Source: a virus
Reading direction: 5' to 3' (one strand)
Virus record (IMG/VR): IMGVR_UViG_3300032088_000074
Coordinates: 1 to 25,233 of that record
Length of the DNA stretch: 25,233 nucleotides
Each line of letters starts with the position of its first letter. Positions within the stretch are counted from its first letter, which is position 1. The notes beneath the pieces are model-generated. The model was not told the origin of the DNA. It worked only from the letters and a program-made list of their open reading frames with translations, and did no database searches. Shown here piece after piece: positions 21,787 to 25,233 of this stretch. Made by a program: the position numbers and the translations under genes.

Positions 21787-22104
21787 CCCAACATTTAAGT
21801 CAGGCAACTTAGCTTTTATGTGAAATTTAGGGCTTATTTGTTTCCCTCTTTGCTCTAGCCAACTATAAGAGTCAAGTCCTATTTGTTGCCTTATTATTCT
21901 AATTCCTCGCCAGCTTATTTTCCCCTTTGTTATCTCACCTTTTATTGGAGGTTCTGCCATAGTTCGCAAAGCAGTTGTAAATAGTTCCTCTTCTTGTTTT
22001 TGCACTTCAGAAATAAAACGTTGGGTAACATTAGCTATATTTAATGCCATTTCATCCATACCCTCAATTTTTGGTGCTTCTATTCTTTTTAGTTCGTATT
22101 CCAT
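21784..22104 (-). CDS. Hypothetical protein, array gene
   Basis: A 106-aa protein. An N-terminal acidic helix and coiled coil (~15-50, 'MALNIANVTQRFISEVQKQEEELFTTALRTM') is followed by a basic region 'KGKISWRGIRIIRQQIGLDS' and 'WLEQRGKQISPKFHIKAKLP'. It looks like a small nucleic-acid- or protein-binding protein, but I recognise no domain. ATG 22104 has an A/T-only leader. Length and base composition are ordinary for the array. Confidence 0.55.
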   Translation of the reverse strand: MEYELKRIEAPKIEGMDEMALNIANVTQRFISEVQKQEEELFTTALRTMAEPPIKGEITKGKISWRGIRIIRQQIGLDSYSWLEQRGKQISPKFHIKAKLPDLNVG

Positions 22105-22119
22105 AATTTATTTATTTTA

Positions 22120-22146
22120 AATGGCACTAATCATAGCCTTACCATT
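22120..22146 (-). repeat. Weak inverted repeat at array junction D
   Basis: AATGG (22120-22124) pairs with CCATT (22142-22146). In gene orientation the junction reads TGCTAATGG after the stop, where the other junctions have TAACG. A decayed attC-like site is possible, but the signal is slight. Confidence 0.2.
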
Positions 22147-22150
22147 AGCA

Positions 22151-22351
22151 TTAATTAAAAAGATTGTACGTGCTTTCTTTGTTCACCAATGTTATTCTTT
22201 GCTTTAATGCTACTAACCTATGTTTCAGTTCACCAAATACATGGCAATGGTAAGGCTTGTATTCCTTGTTTTCTTTTTGGTACTTTTTAACTCTTTCAAT
22301 ATTCTCTTGCACCATTTTCAATTCTTGTTCTAATAGTTCTAATTGCTTCAT
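22151..22351 (-). CDS. Small coiled-coil protein, array gene
   Basis: A 66-aa basic protein. Residues 1-26 are a heptad-patterned helix (MKQLELLEQELKMVQENIERVKKYQ). The segment 'YKPYHCHVFGELKHRLVALKQRI' contains Cys and two His residues and leads into a second helix. It could form an antiparallel coiled-coil hairpin. Site E lies directly upstream of its ATG (13 nt), in the position of an integron core preceding a cassette gene. Unknown function. Confidence 0.5.
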   Translation of the reverse strand: MKQLELLEQELKMVQENIERVKKYQKENKEYKPYHCHVFGELKHRLVALKQRITLVNKESTYNLFN

Positions 22352-22364
22352 AATAATTAACTAA

Positions 22365-22458
22365 TGCTAACACAACCTATACACCATAAAGCAATATAGT
22401 ATTGTGCTAAGATTAAACATTGTGCTACGCTTTACGGTGCATAGCCAAACCGTTATAA
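22365..22458 (-). repeat. attC-like site E, the longest
   Basis: In gene orientation: TTATAAC, an unequal spacer, then GCTTTACGGTGCATAG (22429-22444 on +) mirrored by CTATACACCATAAAGC (22377-22392), a 16-bp stem with two G-T pairs. The far end is GTTAGCA (22371-22365). The 36-nt loop contains a 9-nt direct repeat ATTGTGCTA (22401-22409, 22419-22427). It starts 4 nt after a stop codon. Confidence 0.55.
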
Positions 22459-22462
22459 ACAA

Positions 22463-22699
22463 CTATATACACGTAGATACATAGTCTGCTCCTTCTTGCC
22501 ATCCATCTGCATAACCTTGTTTGTGTGCTTCATTGCGTGAGTTTATAACAAGGTGTAACAAATCATAACTATTTAAAAAGTTCTGCAATTCATAAAACTC
22601 CTTCAATAAATTATCATCTGCTTTTTTTCTACCTACTTTATTAATCTCTTCTTTTAAAGAATTAAATCTTTCCTTAACTAATCTCTTTACGTTTTCCAT
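22463..22699 (-). CDS. Small helical protein with YADGWQEG motif, array gene
   Basis: A 78-aa protein. Residues 1-45 are a charged helix (MENVKRLVKERFNSLKEEINK...). The C-terminal 'SRNEAHKQGYADGWQEGADY' resembles a helical motif (G-Y-x-x-G-(W/F)-x-x-G) seen in many small phage proteins of unknown function. The stop TAG is followed within 10 nt by site E. The ATG has an A/T-rich leader (AAATTTAAGGA). Confidence 0.55.
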   Translation of the reverse strand: MENVKRLVKERFNSLKEEINKVGRKKADDNLLKEFYELQNFLNSYDLLHLVINSRNEAHKQGYADGWQEGADYVSTCI

Positions 22700-22736
22700 T
22701 CCTTAAATTTTAAATAGTTTCGATTGTTACACTAAA

Positions 22737-22741
22737 CGTTA
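22737..22741 (-). repeat. Minimal array junction F (ATAACGTTTAGT)
   Basis: ATAACGTTTAGT begins 2 nt after the TAA stop of the 99-aa gene. It is the same short form as junction C (TAACGTTTA). No flanking hairpin is visible. Confidence 0.25.
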
Positions 22742-22744
22742 TGT

Positions 22745-23044
22745 TTAATAATTATCTCTTTCTTTTATTATTTTAAGATAGTCCCAAACTCCAATACCAC
22801 TATTTTCTATTTTATCCATTTCTTTAATAAGTGTTAATCCTATTTGTTTTGGTATTCTCTCCATCCTTCTAAATCCGTTATGCCTAAACAAATCACCTTC
22901 GTCATCAATAACATTAAATCTACCATGCCACGTCATATCTCTAAAATAGCCGACTACAAAATGGTCTCTTGGGTCTCCGTCACTATATTTAGTAGCTAAA
23001 ACATAGTCTCCTTTTTTAAACTTTGGTTCTAAATGATACTCCAT
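22745..23044 (-). CDS. Hypothetical phage protein, first array gene
   Basis: A 99-aa protein. An SH3-like beta start ('FKKGDYVLATKYSDGDPRDHFVVGYF', then 'RFNVIDDEGDLFRHNGFRRMERI') is followed by a helix ('QIGLTLIKEMDKIENSGIGVWDYLKII'). The G-D-x-V...W/F...V-I-D...F-R-x-N-G-F-R-R pattern is one I recall from uncharacterised phage and Bacteroidota proteins. No catalytic motif. Site H and a strong terminator lie upstream, so the array probably has its own promoter between them. Confidence 0.6.
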   Translation of the reverse strand: MEYHLEPKFKKGDYVLATKYSDGDPRDHFVVGYFRDMTWHGRFNVIDDEGDLFRHNGFRRMERIPKQIGLTLIKEMDKIENSGIGVWDYLKIIKERDNY

Positions 23045-23074
23045 ATCTATTAATTTTTACAAAACATAACACAC

Positions 23075-23113
23075 ACCTAACAACAACTACCGCAGTTGTT
23101 AGCTTCAACGTTA
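23075..23113 (-). repeat. attC-like site H at the array entry
   Basis: In gene orientation: TTAACG (23114-23109), then GCTAAC (23103-23098), a short AACT/AGTT stem and GTTAGGT (23081-23075), a perfect GTTRRRY core shared as TTGTTAGGTGT with site A. The stem has a 3-nt bulge. Confidence 0.42.
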
Positions 23114-23154
23114 AAAAATTGTAGTAGTTCGGTATTTCCGAACTACTACTTTTT
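23113..23154. terminator. Strong bidirectional terminator
   Basis: GTAGTAGTTCGG (23121-23132) pairs perfectly with CCGAACTACTAC (23138-23149), loop 5 nt. A-run 23113-23118 gives a T tract on the minus strand and TTTTT 23150-23154 on the plus strand. It ends the SplB-type operon and separates it from the small-gene array. Confidence 0.85.
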
Positions 23155-23335
23155 AATAACATAAAAAACTTTGTATATGTTTAAAATATTCTTCAGCTTT
23201 TATATTACTTTCAAATTGTATAGAAATTAAATTTCCGTCACCATGAAATTTTAAAGTCCTATCAATTATAATTACTTTAAAAACTAAGTCAAGATTAACA
23301 ATACTATTGTCTGGTAATTTTAAAAATTTTGACAT
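23153..23335 (-). CDS. Small hypothetical protein
   Basis: A 60-aa, mostly beta protein ('FLKLPDNSIVNLDLVFKVIIIDRTLKFHGDGNLISIQF') with a C-terminal helix. It is possibly a small PH/TIM44-like or Tudor-like fold, but nothing specific is recognised. It is the last gene before the strong terminator and starts 6 nt after the 83-aa gene. Confidence 0.5.
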   Translation of the reverse strand: MSKFLKLPDNSIVNLDLVFKVIIIDRTLKFHGDGNLISIQFESNIKAEEYFKHIQSFLCY

Positions 23336-23341
23336 TTAATC

Positions 23342-23593
23342 TTAAATTAATTCCATTGTTTCTTTATCAAATTGTAATTCTTTTATCACTTCTCCATCAA
23401 GGCTAAATTTAAAAACAACTTTATCATCAACTTCTCTTCTAGTTGTACATATTTGTGCAATTTCATGAGAGTTTTTTGGACTTGTACCTACCATAATAGT
23501 TTGTGTACTTGTGTCTTTTGCTCCAAAAGATTTATCTGACTTGTAAATACAAGCTTCTACTTTTGTCCATATTGGGTAATTTCTACTTGCCAT
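23342..23593 (-). CDS. Small hypothetical protein
   Basis: An 83-aa protein of beta character ('TKVEACIYKSDKSFGAKDTSTQTIMVGTSPKNSHEIAQI', then 'VVFKFSLDGEVIKELQFD'). No motif is recognised. Two nucleotides separate it from the radical SAM gene upstream, which implies co-translation, so it could be an accessory of that protein. Confidence 0.52.
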   Translation of the reverse strand: MASRNYPIWTKVEACIYKSDKSFGAKDTSTQTIMVGTSPKNSHEIAQICTTRREVDDKVVFKFSLDGEVIKELQFDKETMELI

Positions 23594-23595
23594 AA

Positions 23596-24456
23596 TTAAA
23601 ATATATATCTAATTAAATTCCATTTAATAATACTATCATGAAGTTTTATAAACGATTTAATATAATCACGTTTTAAATTGTGTTCATATCTAATGTTTGT
23701 ACCTCCATAGCTTGAAACTTTGCTTTCTTGGTTTTCTGGTGTCCATAACAAACTTTCTCCTTTTTTGTCGTTTTTAACATTTTGATAATGTTTTTTTTCG
23801 TTGTGCGTTAAAAAGATTACTTCGCATTTTACTTGTTCTTTGTAATCTATATAATCATTACAAAGTTGAAATAAATATTTATAATCTTCTAACCAATCAG
23901 GATAAACAACAACAGGACTAAAGTTTAAATGAACATCATATCCAGCATCAATAAAAGCATTTACAGCTTTTATTCTATCAATAATTTTAGGTGTACCAGG
24001 TTCAAGATAATTTGAAATCTTTTGTGGCATCAAGCTAAATCTAATTCTTACTTTACCGTTTGGGTTATATTTAATAAACTCAATGGGTATAATTTTAGTA
24101 GCTAAAGTAGCCATAGCTAAAGGATGATTTTTAAAAAAATCAAAAATCTTTTCCCAATCATGATACTTTCTATGTAAAGCAAAATCTTCATTACAAGCTA
24201 TATCGTATGTCATATAGCTTTCATGTGTTTGATTAGGCTTACTAGCGTTAGCTACAAAGTAAGAATGACTATTAATTTCACTTAAAATCTGATTAACATT
24301 TTTAGAAACAGTTAAACCTTTTTCTAAATGTCGTTTCATATAACAATAAGTACAGTCTAATAAACAACCATAACCAAAAGAAGGAGTAATGTAATCACTA
24401 CTCCTTCCTGATTCTCTTATTGTCATAGTCTTTCGGTCTACATAGTTAACTATCAT
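23596..24456 (-). CDS. Radical SAM protein, spore photoproduct lyase-like
   Basis: A 286-aa protein. 'TPSFGYGCLLDCTYCYMKRH' carries the radical-SAM C-x3-C-x2-C cluster (C31, C35, C38), which binds a [4Fe-4S] centre. The rest resembles SplB-family proteins: 'TYDIACNEDFALH', 'ATLATKIIPIEFI', 'VRIRFSLMPQKISNYLEPGTPKI' (S/R-x-S-x-x-P region) and 'INAFIDAGYDVHLNFSPVVVYPDWLEDY'. The C-terminal 'WNLIRYIF' fits too. SplB repairs UV-induced spore photoproduct. Homologues on phages may repair thymine photoproducts or modify nucleotides. The start overlaps the upstream stop (ATG 24456). Confidence 0.82.
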   Translation of the reverse strand: MIVNYVDRKTMTIRESGRSSDYITPSFGYGCLLDCTYCYMKRHLEKGLTVSKNVNQILSEINSHSYFVANASKPNQTHESYMTYDIACNEDFALHRKYHDWEKIFDFFKNHPLAMATLATKIIPIEFIKYNPNGKVRIRFSLMPQKISNYLEPGTPKIIDRIKAVNAFIDAGYDVHLNFSPVVVYPDWLEDYKYLFQLCNDYIDYKEQVKCEVIFLTHNEKKHYQNVKNDKKGESLLWTPENQESKVSSYGGTNIRYEHNLKRDYIKSFIKLHDSIIKWNLIRYIF

Positions 24457-24722
24457 TAAGGAAACGTATAACCTAAAGCTTTTCTAATCTTCTTTGTTAA
24501 AGAACCACGATCTCTAGGAAATTTATGATTATTTCTGTCGAAAATCCAAGCTCCTGATAAACATAAATTATTAACAAATTTTTCTACTGTTGTTAATCTA
24601 TACATTGTTTTTTCAGGATTTTTTGCAACGTATGCATTAGTATCTTCTACAATTTTTCTCCAAAGTTTATCAAAGTTTTCTTCATGTTTTAACATTCTTT
24701 TTTCGTAAGTTTCTTGTCTCAT
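24456..24722 (-). CDS. Hypothetical protein upstream of radical SAM gene
   Basis: An 88-aa basic helical protein ('EKRMLKHEENFDKLWRKIVEDT', 'LTTVEKFVNNLCLSGAWIFDRNNHKFPRDRGSLTKKIRKALGY'). It overlaps both neighbours by a few bases, so it sits in a tight operon. A nucleic-acid-binding role is conceivable from its charge, with no family support. Confidence 0.5.
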   Translation of the reverse strand: MRQETYEKRMLKHEENFDKLWRKIVEDTNAYVAKNPEKTMYRLTTVEKFVNNLCLSGAWIFDRNNHKFPRDRGSLTKKIRKALGYTFP

Positions 24723-24925
24723 GACTTATTAATTTTAGATAAAACAAATTCATTATAACCTATATCAAAGAAAACTTTATCGTATTTACGCAAAGCAGTT
24801 CCATACTGATTAAGGTATTTAAAATAAAATCTAGGAACACCTCCAATTATCCATTCACTACTATCTTGAGCTGGTGAAATAGAATTTAAATGTTCTTCAT
24901 ACTGTTTTTTTGTTGGCTTTTTCAT
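24719..24925 (-). CDS. Conserved small phage protein
   Basis: A 68-aa protein: 'MKKPTKKQYEEHLNSISPAQ', 'SEWIIGGVPRFYFKYLNQYGTALRKYDKVFFDIGYNEFV'. The pattern K-P-T-K-x-x-Y-E, then W-I-I-G-G, then Y-G-x-x-L-R-K-Y-D-x-x-x-F-x-x-G-Y-N-E is one I remember from short hypothetical proteins of Bacteroidota phages. The function is unknown. It overlaps the next gene by 4 nt and the previous stop by 4 nt. Confidence 0.65.
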   Translation of the reverse strand: MKKPTKKQYEEHLNSISPAQDSSEWIIGGVPRFYFKYLNQYGTALRKYDKVFFDIGYNEFVLSKINKS

Positions 24926-25233
24926 ATTCCATTTATTAATAAATGATTTTTATAATCTTTGTGTTCTTTCTTTTCAATTAATTCATTTATTGCATCTCTA
25001 CAAATATGAATACCTTTGTTCTGAAAGTGTTCAAGATATTTTAATACTCTATCTTCAAATATTTCTATTGCTTGCTCATAACGCTTTTGAGAGCGTCTTT
25101 TACAAGGCAATAAAGTATCTCCAAAGCCTGTAAAAGCTGTAAAGCTTTCCACTCTTCCGTCAGCAGACCTTTCAACTGGAACTCCTGTAATTCTATAGCC
25201 AGTTTTTCTATATTCTCCTGTAGCCCAATTATG
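24922..25233 (-). CDS. Hypothetical protein, start beyond right edge
   Basis: The frame is open to the last base of the window. The GTG at 25152 lies inside the coding frame and is not a likely start. The visible 103 residues read 'TGEYRKTGYRITGVPVERSADG' then 'GDTLLPCKRRSQKRYEQAIEIFEDRVLKYLEHF' and end in a helix. The N-terminal beta part and the helical C-terminus are both ordinary for phage early proteins. No family is recognised. Truncated by the window, not broken. Confidence 0.6.
   Translation of the reverse strand, partial: HNWATGEYRKTGYRITGVPVERSADGRVESFTAFTGFGDTLLPCKRRSQKRYEQAIEIFEDRVLKYLEHFQNKGIHICRDAINELIEKKEHKDYKNHLLINGI

Noticed and set aside
23113-23154. Strong palindrome as a further attC-like site
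   Set aside because: It is a perfect 12-bp stem with T/A tracts and no TAAC/GTTA ends, so a terminator explains it.
1-25233. tRNA genes, CRISPR arrays, integrase or IS element
   Set aside because: No cloverleaf, regular spacer array, transposase or tyrosine-recombinase motif could be found by eye. The attC-like palindromes differ in sequence and are not spaced like CRISPR repeats.

Overview
The window looks like part of the genome of a tailed phage (or a closely related prophage) of a Bacteroidota host, probably a flavobacterium or relative. The DNA is very AT-rich, and start codons are preceded by A/T-rich leaders rather than Shine-Dalgarno sequences. Several proteins carry domains typical of that phylum: DUF285 surface repeats, a Bacteroidota extracellular beta-sandwich domain, and PRTRC-family genes. 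Almost no space lies between genes. The two halves converge near position 9025. No tRNA, integrase, terminase, portal or capsid gene is visible, so the window covers only the end of the structural region and most of an early region.

Positions 1-9022 (+ strand) are the late region. It begins with three virion proteins with conspicuous cysteine clusters. An endolysin follows (peptidoglycan-binding domain plus a CHAP/NlpC-like Cys-His catalytic domain). Next comes a run of fibre or receptor-binding proteins, including a PKD + DUF285 protein and a protein ending in a host-type adhesin domain. The region closes with small membrane proteins that could serve lysis.

Positions 9028-16484 (- strand) carry DNA metabolism: a J-domain protein, a YopX protein, a PD-(D/E)XK exonuclease, a second nuclease, a NinB-like recombination protein, a probable single-strand binding protein, a Sak4-like RecA-fold ATPase and a DnaB helicase.

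Positions 16681-20937 (- strand) hold a DUF932 gene followed by a compact PRTRC cassette: PRTRC-E, PRTRC-C (ubiquitin-like, ending in Gly), a 67-aa protein, a 337-aa protein in the usual place of PRTRC-F, PRTRC-B (E2-like, with a candidate Cys) and PRTRC-ThiF (E1-like). This is a nearly complete ubiquitin-like conjugation system on a phage, without a visible JAB protease.

Positions 21016-23113 (- strand) hold seven tiny unrelated ORFs. Most stop codons are followed within a few bases by a TAACG motif. Four gaps have imperfect inverted repeats with TAAC/GTTA ends and asymmetric spacers, resembling integron attC sites. The block looks like a gene-cassette array, with no integrase in the window. 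Beyond a strong terminator at ~23135 lies an operon containing a spore-photoproduct-lyase-like radical SAM protein, and its first gene runs off the right edge.

A recurrent leader element (TTT-T/A-TCCC-T/G-TTG inside palindromes of differing arms) lies 21-34 nt upstream of four early genes, including dnaB, PRTRC-E and DUF932. It may coordinate their expression.
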